Under the pieces are notes generated by a model. That model saw nothing but the letters and a program-made list of their open reading frames with translations. It did not search any database and was not told the origin of the DNA. A program made the translations under genes and the position numbers. A stretch of DNA of 64,000 nucleotides from Companilactobacillus farciminis KCTC 3681 = DSM 20184 (GTDB lineage: Bacteria; Bacillota; Bacilli; Lactobacillales; Lactobacillaceae). The stretch spans positions 248,001-312,000 of the forward strand of contig NZ_CP017702.1 of assembly GCF_002706745.1 (NCBI RefSeq), given 5' to 3'. Positions 42,877 to 52,419 of the stretch are shown here, piece after piece. The first letter of the stretch is position 1; each line of letters opens with the position of its first letter.

Positions 42877-43150
42877 AAAAAGTCTTTCATCGCAGTTATT
42901 AAATTAATAATAACTGGGACGAAAGACTTCGCGGTACCACCCAAGTTGCCTATATAAAATAGACCAGCTCAATAAGAACACTAACATGTTCCACCGATGG
43001 TAACGTACCGGTTAACGTCTGTACTTACTTTGATTGCTCATTTTAGCCAGAAACATTAAGAAAGTGTTATTCGAAAAGTCCATTTACTAATTGGGTTCTC
43101 ACCATTCCCAACTCACTGTTAGTGTGGAAGATTCTACTCCTCTTTCTTGT
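42877..43150 (-). promoter_or_regulatory. T-box leader, asparagine specifier
   Basis: On the minus strand, Stem I is closed by AAGAAAG and CTTTCTT. The specifier AAC (43066-43068) sits in GAATAACA next to the closing strand. The conserved T-box TGGGTGGTACCGCG is at 42925-42938. The following AAGTCTTTC..GAAAGACTT stem with a T run is the terminator (42877-42924). Uncharged tRNA-Asn should stabilise the antiterminator and switch asnA on. This fills most of the 498-bp gap upstream of asnA. Confidence 0.95.
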
Positions 43151-43172
43151 CGTTTTTTATCTTGTGACACTA

Positions 43173-43200
43173 ATATTAGCATCTTTTTTGAAAATGTAAA
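43173..43200 (-). promoter_or_regulatory. asnA promoter
   Basis: On the minus strand, TTTACA and TAATAT are 16 bp apart, about 25 bp ahead of T-box Stem I. Confidence 0.65.
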
Positions 43201-43321
43201 CAAGTAAATTTGATTTTTATTAATTTTGGCATGAATTATTAGAGGATAATTAATGAACTCGCACGAACATATGTTTGATTTGTGTGATATTATATATATT
43301 AATAAGCGAGGGGGAAAAAAT

Positions 43322-44299
43322 TTGAACTTAACTTTTTTTATTGGCAATGGTTTCGACATAAGAAACGGATTACCAACCAGATATAGTGATTTCTATAAAG
43401 AAATTAATAATAAATCTGGAAATATGATTTACAAAGATATTGAATCTAATAAAGAAAACTGGAGTGATTTTGAATTAGGATTAGGTAAATTAACCATTTC
43501 TAAAAAAGTAAATACTGATATAGAGGAATTCATAGAATCTTACAATGAAGTGCTGGATGATTTAGATAAATATATAAAGAAATGTGAAGACATGATTTCT
43601 GTAGTAGATGCGGTAAAATTGAATAATTCTTTTTTGAATGATATCACTAAGGTTTTTCAAAATTTAAAACCAACAGGGAAAAATAGAATTCAAATATTGA
43701 TGGGTCTAGGAGCGGGAATTAATATAAATTTTATTGATTTTAATTATACGAGTCTTCTGGATAAATGTATTGGAAATAAACATAATTTTAGAAAAGATGA
43801 TAAAAATTATTATTTAAAAACAAATGTTCATATACATGGAACTGTAGATTCATATCCTATAGTTGGGGTAGACAATAGAAATCAAATAAATGAATCTTGG
43901 TTGGGATATCACGCGGTAGAGAACATGTTAAAACCCGAAATAATAAAAAAGATAGGTTATGGTGCATATGATAAGACAAAAGAAATTATTGAGAAAAGCG
44001 ATGTGATATATATTTTTGGTTCTTCATTGGGGGATACAGATAGAACCTGGTGGATACAAATATTAAATTGGCTTCATGCCAGTTCTGAAAGGGTTTTAGT
44101 AATTGATCAATACGGATTTAATGAAGAAGAAAAAATTAATGCAGTAAGGTATATATCCGAAAAGGAAAAAATAAAAGACAATTTTGTGAAATATGCTTCT
44201 ACTGAAAGAGACATTAATAGAGTTTATAATCAAATATTTATTACAAATAATGATAAATTATTTGATTTTTCAGAATATATAACAAAAAAGAATAAATAA
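43322..44299 (+). CDS. abiH: AbiH-family phage abortive infection protein
   Basis: A ~326-aa protein of the AbiH family (PF14253-like), known from lactococcal abortive phage infection. Diagnostic features are the N-terminal FFIGNGFDIRNGLPTRYSDFY (with NGFD) and, near the C-terminus, VIYIFGSSLGDTDRTWW. The mechanism of AbiH is not established. TTG 43322 has GAGGGGG at good spacing and gives the usual family N-terminus. An ATG at 43253 also has AGAGG and would add 23 residues, so it remains possible. Codon use is markedly more A/T-rich than in asnA or the LysE gene, suggesting transfer. No partner gene is adjacent. Confidence 0.85.
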   Translation: MNLTFFIGNGFDIRNGLPTRYSDFYKEINNKSGNMIYKDIESNKENWSDFELGLGKLTISKKVNTDIEEFIESYNEVLDDLDKYIKKCEDMISVVDAVKLNNSFLNDITKVFQNLKPTGKNRIQILMGLGAGININFIDFNYTSLLDKCIGNKHNFRKDDKNYYLKTNVHIHGTVDSYPIVGVDNRNQINESWLGYHAVENMLKPEIIKKIGYGAYDKTKEIIEKSDVIYIFGSSLGDTDRTWWIQILNWLHASSERVLVIDQYGFNEEEKINAVRYISEKEKIKDNFVKYASTERDINRVYNQIFITNNDKLFDFSEYITKKNK

Positions 44300-44300
44300 A

Positions 44301-44335
44301 ACCTCAAGTTCGATTGAGAACTTGAGGCTCTTTTT
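44301..44335. terminator. Bidirectional terminator
   Basis: CCTCAAGTTC and GAACTTGAGG with a T-rich tail, between abiH and the LysE gene. Confidence 0.85.
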
Positions 44336-44951
44336 ATGCCAATAACAAAGTAATGAAATTCCAAAATAGTTTGCCACCATAAAGAATAATAATAAATCCA
44401 CAAACTAGATTGATAATTCTTAATACTTTAGCATTGAACTTGTCTTTAAATTTGGAAACAATAATGCTCAATAAAATGAACCAGAGAGCTGAAGCAATTC
44501 CCACACCGGCGATGAAAATGGGGTGGCTGTAACTAGGCAAGGTTACTTGAAAAGCTCCCAACATCATTGAGCCGTCGATAATTGCTTGTGGATTGAACCA
44601 AATAACTACAAAAGCTGAAGAAATAGTTTTGAAAAGCGTCATTTCAGTTGTAGCTTCGGCACTAATATCAGTCGTTTGTGAGCGCAGAAGATTTATCCCC
44701 ATATAAATTACGATCAAACTGCCGACCAACAAGATGATCAATTGTAGCCATTCGAATTTTTTCATGATAGCACCAATACCAAAGAAGCAGGCAAATGCAA
44801 GACTCACGTCAAAAATAATGATGATAATTGCCGTCAACAGTGACTTTCTTCGCGATTGGGTCAGAGCAGAATTGATGACGAATAAATTTGCTAAGCCGAT
44901 TGGCGCATCGTAAGCAATCCCCATAGTTAATCCTTGTAAGAAAAAGTTCAT
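44334..44951 (-). CDS. LysE-family amino acid exporter
   Basis: A ~205-aa inner-membrane exporter of the LysE/ArgO family with six helices. The N-terminal GLTMGIAYDAPIGLANLFVIN contains the family Pro-Gly region, and IWFNPQAIID is the second signature. ATG 44951 follows GGGGGA by 6 bp; the in-frame ATG at 45035 would add an unlikely tail crossing the divergent operator. It probably exports a basic or other amino acid under control of the divergent MocR regulator. Confidence 0.9.
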   Translation of the reverse strand: MNFFLQGLTMGIAYDAPIGLANLFVINSALTQSRRKSLLTAIIIIIFDVSLAFACFFGIGAIMKKFEWLQLIILLVGSLIVIYMGINLLRSQTTDISAEATTEMTLFKTISSAFVVIWFNPQAIIDGSMMLGAFQVTLPSYSHPIFIAGVGIASALWFILLSIIVSKFKDKFNAKVLRIINLVCGFIIILYGGKLFWNFITLLLA

Positions 44952-44962
44952 GATTAGTCCCC

Positions 44963-45064
44963 CTTTACCAACCAAATTGTATTGATTTTTACCAACATTA
45001 ACGATTATATAAGTGTTAGAGAGTAAAGTAACCATCCAAACTGATTAACTTTACCCAACCAAAA
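44963..45064. promoter_or_regulatory. Direct-repeat operator of the MocR/LysE gap
   Basis: CTTTACCAACCAAA (44963-44976) and CTTTACCCAACCAAAA (45049-45064) are near-identical direct repeats. Each lies directly upstream of one of the divergent start codons. MocR proteins typically bind direct repeats, so this is a good candidate site. Confidence 0.55.
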
Positions 45065-45074
45065 GGAGTTAATC

Positions 45075-46526
45075 ATGCAAAAAAATATACCACTACAAAT
45101 TACTTGGCAACCTGATAAAAAAGCTAAAATTCCAGTTTACCGCCAAATCGTGCAATACGTCTGTGATCAAGTCGCTAGTGGAGCTTGGCCTATCAACTCA
45201 AGATTGCCGTCACAGCGGGCTTTAGCGTTGATGTTCAAAGTCAATCGCAGCACCATTTCAACAGCTATCGATGAACTGACCTCTTATGGAATTATTTCTG
45301 GTCAACACGGTGCGGGGACGAGAATTGTCAGTAATACCTGGTCGGTGATGTTGCCAACCAAACCAAGTTGGAAAAAATTTATCTCAGCCGGATACTTAAA
45401 AGAAAGTGACCGTCGGCTGCAACAAATAAATCAGCTGGAATTTTCACCAGATATCATTCGTTTAGGAACTGGTGAATTGGATCTACGATTATTTCCACAA
45501 AAAATGTGGTCAAAAATTATGCAAAAATTGAGTACTAAAGTTACTTCTTTAGGATACGCTGAACCTTTGGGAATGATGAATTTGCGTTTGGCGATAGTTG
45601 AGCACATGAAAAAAATTGGAGTAAAAGTATCGGTAGAAAATATCTTGATAACTTCGGGTGCGCTGCAAGGTTTGCAATTGATTTCGTCGTGCATGTTGGA
45701 AGAAGGCAGCACTGTTTTTACTGAAGCGCCGACTTATTTGAAATCGATTCAGATGTTTCAGTCGACCGGATTGAATTTGAAGGGTATTTCTATGGATCAT
45801 GACGGTTTGGAATATTGGCAGATGGAGAAATATTTAAAAGAAAACCAGCCGGCAATTCTTTATACGATACCGACTAATCAAAATCCCACTGGTATTACGA
45901 TGAGTTCCGTTCGCCGTCAAGAATTGATGAATTTTTGCATAAAAAATAGACTACCAATCATAGAAGATGGAGTCTACCAAGAATTGTGTTTTGAAAAAGC
46001 ACCGTTGCCACTCAAAGCAATCGATGAAAATGGTATGGTGATGTATTTGGGCAGTGCTTCAAAAGCTTTGGCACCAGGGCTGAGAATTGGTTGGGTGATT
46101 GCCCCAGAAGCAGTAATCAAGCGACTAGGAGATGCCAAAATGCAAATGGACTATGGAGCAAGTTCCTTGTCACAACTAGTGTTTGCGGAGTTTTTGGAAA
46201 GTGGTATGTATGATCAGTACTTGGCTGATTTGAAGATTACTCTGAAGAAACGCCGTGATAATGCCTTGGAAACTTTGGGAAAATATTTTAAGGATATTGC
46301 CACATGGGACGTGCCAGTCGGTGGTTTTTATATTTGGCTAACCTTCAATTCTGATGTAGAAGTGGATGATTTGTTTGAGAAAGCCTTGGATAAAGGGATA
46401 CTTTTGAATCCTGGTGATATTTATGACTTTCGACACAATCGTTCGTTGCGGATTTCATTTGCCTACGTGACCGAAAAAGAATTCAACGATGCTATGAAAA
46501 AGATTGTCGATTTAATCCTCGGCTAA
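45075..46526 (+). CDS. MocR-type (GntR + aminotransferase) regulator
   Basis: A 483-aa fusion. The N-terminal GntR winged helix (KIPVYRQIVQYVCDQVASG to SRLPSQRALALMFKVNRSTISTAIDEL, ~17-85) is followed by a class I/II PLP-dependent aminotransferase-like domain (~110-480). The PLP Lys lies in GSASKALAPGLRIGW. TIPTNQNPTG and EDGVYQEL are cofactor-pocket motifs. Such proteins sense an amino acid or PLP. AAAGGAG precedes the ATG. It is divergent from the LysE exporter, its likely target. Its 3' end overlaps the convergent helicase gene by 15 bp, with no terminator between. Confidence 0.9.
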   Translation: MQKNIPLQITWQPDKKAKIPVYRQIVQYVCDQVASGAWPINSRLPSQRALALMFKVNRSTISTAIDELTSYGIISGQHGAGTRIVSNTWSVMLPTKPSWKKFISAGYLKESDRRLQQINQLEFSPDIIRLGTGELDLRLFPQKMWSKIMQKLSTKVTSLGYAEPLGMMNLRLAIVEHMKKIGVKVSVENILITSGALQGLQLISSCMLEEGSTVFTEAPTYLKSIQMFQSTGLNLKGISMDHDGLEYWQMEKYLKENQPAILYTIPTNQNPTGITMSSVRRQELMNFCIKNRLPIIEDGVYQELCFEKAPLPLKAIDENGMVMYLGSASKALAPGLRIGWVIAPEAVIKRLGDAKMQMDYGASSLSQLVFAEFLESGMYDQYLADLKITLKKRRDNALETLGKYFKDIATWDVPVGGFYIWLTFNSDVEVDDLFEKALDKGILLNPGDIYDFRHNRSLRISFAYVTEKEFNDAMKKIVDLILG

Positions 46527-49397
46527 AAATCTGTATAAGCCTAGGTCGACTTCATGTTCCAAGCGCAAGATAAATTCGACTAACTTCGTTGGTTTACCGT
46601 CGACATTTTCTTTGATGACATCTTTAGCACTGAGCGTTTTTGCGGATCCAAGATAGTAGAAATCTTTGCCATCGATCCGGTCATCGTTGGATTTTCTGAT
46701 GAATAGTTGAATCATGCCGAAATCTTTGTGTTTAAGGAGTTTGCTTTCTACTGTGCTAGAAGTTGTGCGTCCACTCTTAGAGAATAGGGGAATCGTTGAA
46801 CGATCAAGGAAAGTATTATCATAAACTAGCTTATTTTGAACCTTTTTATTTTTTTGGAGAGAAATGAAGACGGGAAGAAAACGTTCATCATCTCTTAGAG
46901 CATAACCACCGATATTTATGTAATTGGGTTCCTTTGGCCAATTTAGCATCTTGATAATATCCGGACGGTAGTATTTTTCACCGATAGTAAATCTATTTTG
47001 GTAAATTTCTGGGTTTTGCGATACATTCCAGAGGTTTGCATCAAGGGCATCTTCAAAATAATTTTTAAAAATTAGCGATTGCAGCAGTTGCTGGAATTCA
47101 GAAGTGAAGGCCCACTTGTTGTTAGTGCGTTTAATAAGAACCATTTGACCGTATTTCTTCTGTTTTACTTTTGAGAAGTAGGTGAAGCACAAAACTGATG
47201 CTACGTTGTCCAAAGTTTCTTTATCGCAAAAAATATTTTGGACTTTTAAGCCTGATAAAATTTCTTCGTCGGTTAAGACTGGTTGGTCTAATAATTTTTT
47301 CAAGATCCAAGCTTCGACAGGACGTTTGGAAACGGTGATTTCTGCAGAGATGAATTTTAAAAATGCATATTGTTTCTCAGTGAGGACGTTTGAAAAATCA
47401 ATTTCAAATTTGTTTTGCATATCGTAGAGGGTGTCGAATTTATCAATTATATCGGAAACTTCGATGCTACCCATTTTGGCAAAATCCAAGAGCATTGGTT
47501 GACGTAGGCCAATTTTTTCTTTGAGATTTTGATAAGCATTTTTGAATCGTTTCATGTCGTTCAAGCGAGCTTTAGAAATGGAAGCAAGAATTTTTTGTCG
47601 GGCGACTTCTTCAAAATGAATCGTGGAAACGCCGGAGATGCTGGGACTGATAATTTGTTTGCGAATCTTTTCTTTATTATTAGTGTGCGAACGGTCAAAA
47701 GCCATCGGAATCATATAATTCTCGTCATAATTACCGATAAAATCTAAGATAGTGACGTATTCTTTGTGGGCAAATTTACGCAAGCCACGACCTAATTGTT
47801 GAAGGAAGATGATGCTAGATTTGGTAGGACGCATCATGACAATTTGATTGAGAATCGGAATGTCGACACCCTCATTAAAAATATCGACCGTGATGATATA
47901 TTGCAGTTCACCTTTAGTTAGTTGGTGAACTGCTTTTTCGCGTGCTTCAACAGTATCTTCAGCGGAAACGAATTGAGCATTGATACCTTTGTTAGTCAGT
48001 TTGATGGCCAATTCACGACCCTCAGCGATGCGACTGACAAAAATTAAACCGTGGACGGTATCTTTTCTAGGACCATAATAGTTAGTTTTATCAATTAGAT
48101 GATTGACCCGTTCGTCGGATACGAGGTATTTGAGACTAGTCTTGTCGTCGATCACTTCGCCATCTTTTTCATAGTCAGTGACACCGATATAGTGAAAAGG
48201 CGTCAACAAGTTGTGGTCCAATGAATCTAGCAAAGATATTTCATAAGTCAAATTGTAATCAAAATATTCGTAGACATTTGTTCCATCAGTTCGTTCGGGA
48301 GTGGCAGTCATTCCCAACATGAATTGTGGTTTGTAAAAATTCATCAAACGCTGATACATGGTTTCTTTTTCACCATGATTATTTTGACCAACTCGATGAG
48401 CTTCGTCGATGATTATGTAGTCAAAATCCTTGGAGCCGAGTTGTTCGCAAATTGATTTTTTAGAAACCATGTTGACGGTGGCGAAAAGATAGCGTGCGTT
48501 GAGGTTCTTTTGACTGCCGCTGAGAATGCCGTAATCACTGTCAGAACCACCTAAGATTTCTCGGAAACTAGACATTGCTTTACGCAAAATTTGTTCTCGA
48601 TGGACGACGAATAATAGCCGCTTAGGTTGAAATTGTTGGACATCAAAAGCTGCCAGATAAGTTTTTCCGGTTCCAGTGGCCGCAACAACTAGACCTCTTT
48701 TGGCATGCTGGGCATCTCGAAGGTGTTTCAGAGCTTCTAAAGCCGGTTTTTGCATCTGATTGGGAACGATTTTGCCAGATTTATTAACTTTTTTCTTTCG
48801 AGAAAACGATGAGTAGTTTGGTTGCCAATCTTCTTTGTACTCGTCAATCCATGCTTGGGTCAGTGGAGTAGCCTGTTGCCAAAGTTTCTCCAGTTCGGAT
48901 TTAGCATTACGAACGATCTCGCCACGCTCAGTTGAAGTGATGCGTAGATTCCATTCGAAGTTATTTTTCAAAGCATTTTGAGTTAAATTGGCACTTCCGA
49001 TTACTAAACTTTCGTAGTCATCATGGTTGAAATAGTAGGCCTTAGTGTGAAATCCATCTTGGTCTAAAACTCTGACGTCGAGATTGGGAATTTGGAGTAA
49101 ATCTTCAAATACTCTAGGATTGTTGAAGCCAAGGTAAGTTGAAGTGATTAATTTTCCATGAACACCGTGGGTCGCAATGTCAGCTAGGGTACTCTTTAGA
49201 TCTAACAAACCACCCGAAGTAACAAAGGCAACTGCAATCGTAAATGTTGTGGCATTGCGCAGTTCATCTTCAATCGTATCGAGAACTGTACCATTTTGGT
49301 TGGTCACTAGGGCTGGTTGGTAGCGGGATAGCGACTGGATTGAATTGTCGATAAAACCAAAGTTTACGCCTTTGTTGATTTCTTGGTTGGTATTCAT
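46512..49397 (-). CDS. PLD-SF2 helicase-DUF3427 protein, paralogue 1
   Basis: A 961-aa multidomain protein. The N-terminal phospholipase D-like domain (~25-180) has H117-x-K119 (HTK) and GSANLTQ (134-140), the PLD-nuclease HKD half-motif. It is followed by a superfamily 2 helicase core with Walker A TGTGKT (241-246), DEAH (331-334), HREQ and LQQLGRGLRKF. The C-terminal DUF3427 region covers ~650-961. It probably couples ATP-driven DNA translocation with PLD-type cleavage. Such proteins appear in phage-defence and DNA-repair contexts. It resembles the gene at 49525 over its whole length, but not closely enough to be a recent copy. A separate transcript is likely, because a terminator lies between them. 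Confidence 0.88.
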   Translation of the reverse strand: MNTNQEINKGVNFGFIDNSIQSLSRYQPALVTNQNGTVLDTIEDELRNATTFTIAVAFVTSGGLLDLKSTLADIATHGVHGKLITSTYLGFNNPRVFEDLLQIPNLDVRVLDQDGFHTKAYYFNHDDYESLVIGSANLTQNALKNNFEWNLRITSTERGEIVRNAKSELEKLWQQATPLTQAWIDEYKEDWQPNYSSFSRKKKVNKSGKIVPNQMQKPALEALKHLRDAQHAKRGLVVAATGTGKTYLAAFDVQQFQPKRLLFVVHREQILRKAMSSFREILGGSDSDYGILSGSQKNLNARYLFATVNMVSKKSICEQLGSKDFDYIIIDEAHRVGQNNHGEKETMYQRLMNFYKPQFMLGMTATPERTDGTNVYEYFDYNLTYEISLLDSLDHNLLTPFHYIGVTDYEKDGEVIDDKTSLKYLVSDERVNHLIDKTNYYGPRKDTVHGLIFVSRIAEGRELAIKLTNKGINAQFVSAEDTVEAREKAVHQLTKGELQYIITVDIFNEGVDIPILNQIVMMRPTKSSIIFLQQLGRGLRKFAHKEYVTILDFIGNYDENYMIPMAFDRSHTNNKEKIRKQIISPSISGVSTIHFEEVARQKILASISKARLNDMKRFKNAYQNLKEKIGLRQPMLLDFAKMGSIEVSDIIDKFDTLYDMQNKFEIDFSNVLTEKQYAFLKFISAEITVSKRPVEAWILKKLLDQPVLTDEEILSGLKVQNIFCDKETLDNVASVLCFTYFSKVKQKKYGQMVLIKRTNNKWAFTSEFQQLLQSLIFKNYFEDALDANLWNVSQNPEIYQNRFTIGEKYYRPDIIKMLNWPKEPNYINIGGYALRDDERFLPVFISLQKNKKVQNKLVYDNTFLDRSTIPLFSKSGRTTSSTVESKLLKHKDFGMIQLFIRKSNDDRIDGKDFYYLGSAKTLSAKDVIKENVDGKPTKLVEFILRLEHEVDLGLYRFLAED

Positions 49398-49477
49398 TAA
49401 TGAGCTCCTAGTTGTGAATGATTTTGGGATAAGTATAGCAGATGTGGGATTGTGGTGGAGTGAGTAGAATCTTTATA

Positions 49478-49507
49478 TAAAAATAGACTCCCTATTAAAA
49501 GGAGTCT
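49478..49507 (-). terminator. Terminator of helicase paralogue 2
   Basis: On the minus strand, AGACTCC and GGGAGTCT are followed by ATTTTTA, 18 bp beyond the stop. It separates the two paralogues into two transcripts. Confidence 0.75.
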
Positions 49508-49524
49508 AAAAATTATAATTCTTG

Positions 49525-52419
49525 TTAGCTTTCTATTAGGGCACGATATAAACTAAGATCTACTTCACGTTGTAATCGGAGAGTAAAATCAATTAATTTT
49601 GTTTTTTTATTATCCGAGTTTTTGGCAATTTTATCTTCAGCATTTATAACACGTGCAGATCCTAAATAGTAAAAATCTTTACCTTCACGCTTGTCATCAT
49701 CAGATTTTTTGACAAATAACTGAATCATTCCAAAATCTTTATTACTAATAATTTTACTCTCAGTTTTACTAGTAGTTGAACGACCACTTTTTGAGAACCA
49801 TCTCATTGTTGAACGGTCTAAGAATTCATCCTCATAGGCCATTTTATTTTGAAAATTCTCAGTCTTTTCTAGAGCTATAAAAACAGGTAGAAATTTAGAG
49901 TCAGGTCTCATAATATAACCGCCAACGTTTTGACCAGTTTGTTCTTTTGACCAATTTAGTAATTTAATAACATCGGTACGATAATACTTCTTACCAATAG
50001 TAAATCGAGTATTGAAATTCATTGGGTGATTTTGGAGCTTTAATAAGTTCACATTAATGGCATCTTCAAAATATCGTTTGAATTCTTTTGAACTTAAAGC
50101 CGATTTGAATTCGGGAGTTAATTCCCATTTGTTATCAAAATGATTAATCAAAGGAGTGTCGCCATATTTTTGCCGATTTTTATCCATGAAGTAACTCAGA
50201 TCTAATATAGAAGCGACGTTTTTTATAGAGTCATCATCATAAAAGATATTTGCGGCTCGAAGTCCAGACAAAATTTCATTATCGGTTAGTGTTTTTTTAA
50301 TTGATAATTGTTTTAAAATCCAAGCTTCAATTGGCCGTTTTGAAACAGTGATCTCTCTGGAAATGAAATCTAAAAATGCATATTGCTTGGCGTCGAATGA
50401 TTGAGAAAATTCTTTTTCGAATTTTAGTTGCATATCGTATACGGTGTTAAATTTATGCACTATATCAGAAACAGTAATAGTTCCTAGCTTAGCAAAATCC
50501 ATAAACATAGGTGGTCGAAGGCCAATTTTATCTTTTAGATTGTTGTAGGCATCTCTGAATCTTTTCATACTTTCTAATGAAGCTTTTGAGACAGCTTTGA
50601 GTACTCGATTACGGGCTACTTCTTCAAAATGAATGGTAGAGACTCCGGAAATGCTAGGACTAATAATTTGTTTGCGTATTTTTTCCTTATTACTGGTGTT
50701 AGATTGGTCAAAGGCCATTGGGATCATATAATTTTCGTCATAATTCCCAATGAAATCTAATACGGTAACTGATGTTTTACCAGGGAATTTACGTAATCCT
50801 CGTCCAAGTTGTTGTAAAAATATAATGCTGGACTTAGTAGGACGCATCATAACAATTTGATTTAGGCAGGGAATATCTACACCTTCATTAAAGATATCAA
50901 TAGTTACAATATATTGGATTTCACCCTTGATTAGTTTCCGAACCGCTTTTTCTCTAGTATCAATTGAATCAATTGCTGAAACAAATTGAGCATTTATATC
51001 TTTTAGTTTTAATTTGGCTACTAAATCACGGCCTTCTTCCATACGACTAACAAAAATTAAGCCATGAACGTTTTCTCCACGTGGTCCATAGTATTTAGTT
51101 TTGTCTACTATATAATTAACCCGTTCATCAGATACTAAATACTTTAGACTAGTTTTATCATCAATAATATGACCGTTTATTTCATAATCTGTTACCCCAA
51201 TATAGTGAAATGGAGTAAGAAAATTATGGTCTAATGCATCCAAAAGAGAAATTTCATAGGCCAGATGGTAGTCAAAATATGCATAGACATTTGTACCATC
51301 GGTACGTTCTGGTGTGGCGGTCATGCCAAGCATAAATTTTGGCTCATAAAAATTCATTAGTTTTTGATACATGGTTTGTTTTTCAGTGGCTTGATTTTCA
51401 CTGACTCGGTGAGCTTCGTCGATAATTATGTAATCAAATCTTTTTGAACCTAGTTGCTTACAAACATTTTCGTTAGAAGCCATATTTACTGTAGCAAAGA
51501 GATAACGAGCATCAATTTGTTTTTTACTTCCACTAAGTATGCCGTAGTCTTTATCAGGACCACCCAAGATTTTTTGGAAACTTTCTTTTGCTTGTTCCAG
51601 AATTTGTTCACGGTGTACAACGAATAAAACTCTTTTAGGCTTAACGTTTTTAACGTCAAAGGCTGCTAAATACGTTTTTCCTGTTCCTGTTGCTGCGACC
51701 ACTAGGGCCTTTTTTGCATGTTCTTTTTCTCTTAAATCTTTTAGCGACATTAAAGCATTATTTTGCATTTCATTAGGTGAAATTGTTCCAGGTGCTTGAT
51801 CTTTTTGAGAAGGTTCTGATACTGAAAGAGCTGGTGGTTCCCAGTTTTGTCGATATTTTTCTATCCAAGAGTTAGTAAGAGGAGTCGCCTTTTGCCAGAG
51901 GTCGTCCAGTTCTCTTTTGACACTTTGAACAATATCTCCACGTTCAGTGGAAGTCACTCTTAGATTCCATTCAAAGTTTTTCTTCAGAGCATTCTGAGTT
52001 AAATTGGCGCTTCCAACTAGAATACTTTCATAATTACCATGATTAAAATAGTAAGCTTTTGTATGAAATCCGTCTTGATGTAAAACTCTGACATCTAGAT
52101 TAGGAATGTAAGATAAATCTTCAAACATATTTGGATTATTAAATTTTAAATAGGTCGATGTAATTAATCTACCTCGTATACCATGGGATGCGATGTCGGC
52201 CAAAGTACTTTTTAAATCTAATAGGCCGTCAGATGTGACAAATGCTACTGCAATGGTAAACGATTTGGTACTACGTAATTCCTCTTCTAATGTATCAAGG
52301 ACAGTTCCATTATGGTTGGTTACAAGCGAGGGTTGATAACGATCTAGTGATTCGATCGAATTATCAATAAAGCCAAAATCTATCCCTTTTCTTATGTTGT
52401 TTTCGTAATCAGTATTCAT
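49525..52419 (-). CDS. PLD-SF2 helicase-DUF3427 protein, paralogue 2
   Basis: A 964-aa protein with the same architecture as the gene at 46512: PLD-like domain (HTKAYYFNH, GSANLTQ), Walker A TGTGKT, DEAH, LQQLGRGLRKF and DUF3427. Blocks such as MMRPTKSSIIFLQQLGRGLRK are identical, while the linker around residues 195-225 and the last third differ. It starts 11 bp inside the end of the NUDIX gene, so the two are translated together. More A/T-rich codons than in paralogue 1 suggest a separate history. Function as for paralogue 1; the NUDIX partner is distinctive. Confidence 0.88.
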   Translation of the reverse strand: MNTDYENNIRKGIDFGFIDNSIESLDRYQPSLVTNHNGTVLDTLEEELRSTKSFTIAVAFVTSDGLLDLKSTLADIASHGIRGRLITSTYLKFNNPNMFEDLSYIPNLDVRVLHQDGFHTKAYYFNHGNYESILVGSANLTQNALKKNFEWNLRVTSTERGDIVQSVKRELDDLWQKATPLTNSWIEKYRQNWEPPALSVSEPSQKDQAPGTISPNEMQNNALMSLKDLREKEHAKKALVVAATGTGKTYLAAFDVKNVKPKRVLFVVHREQILEQAKESFQKILGGPDKDYGILSGSKKQIDARYLFATVNMASNENVCKQLGSKRFDYIIIDEAHRVSENQATEKQTMYQKLMNFYEPKFMLGMTATPERTDGTNVYAYFDYHLAYEISLLDALDHNFLTPFHYIGVTDYEINGHIIDDKTSLKYLVSDERVNYIVDKTKYYGPRGENVHGLIFVSRMEEGRDLVAKLKLKDINAQFVSAIDSIDTREKAVRKLIKGEIQYIVTIDIFNEGVDIPCLNQIVMMRPTKSSIIFLQQLGRGLRKFPGKTSVTVLDFIGNYDENYMIPMAFDQSNTSNKEKIRKQIISPSISGVSTIHFEEVARNRVLKAVSKASLESMKRFRDAYNNLKDKIGLRPPMFMDFAKLGTITVSDIVHKFNTVYDMQLKFEKEFSQSFDAKQYAFLDFISREITVSKRPIEAWILKQLSIKKTLTDNEILSGLRAANIFYDDDSIKNVASILDLSYFMDKNRQKYGDTPLINHFDNKWELTPEFKSALSSKEFKRYFEDAINVNLLKLQNHPMNFNTRFTIGKKYYRTDVIKLLNWSKEQTGQNVGGYIMRPDSKFLPVFIALEKTENFQNKMAYEDEFLDRSTMRWFSKSGRSTTSKTESKIISNKDFGMIQLFVKKSDDDKREGKDFYYLGSARVINAEDKIAKNSDNKKTKLIDFTLRLQREVDLSLYRALIES

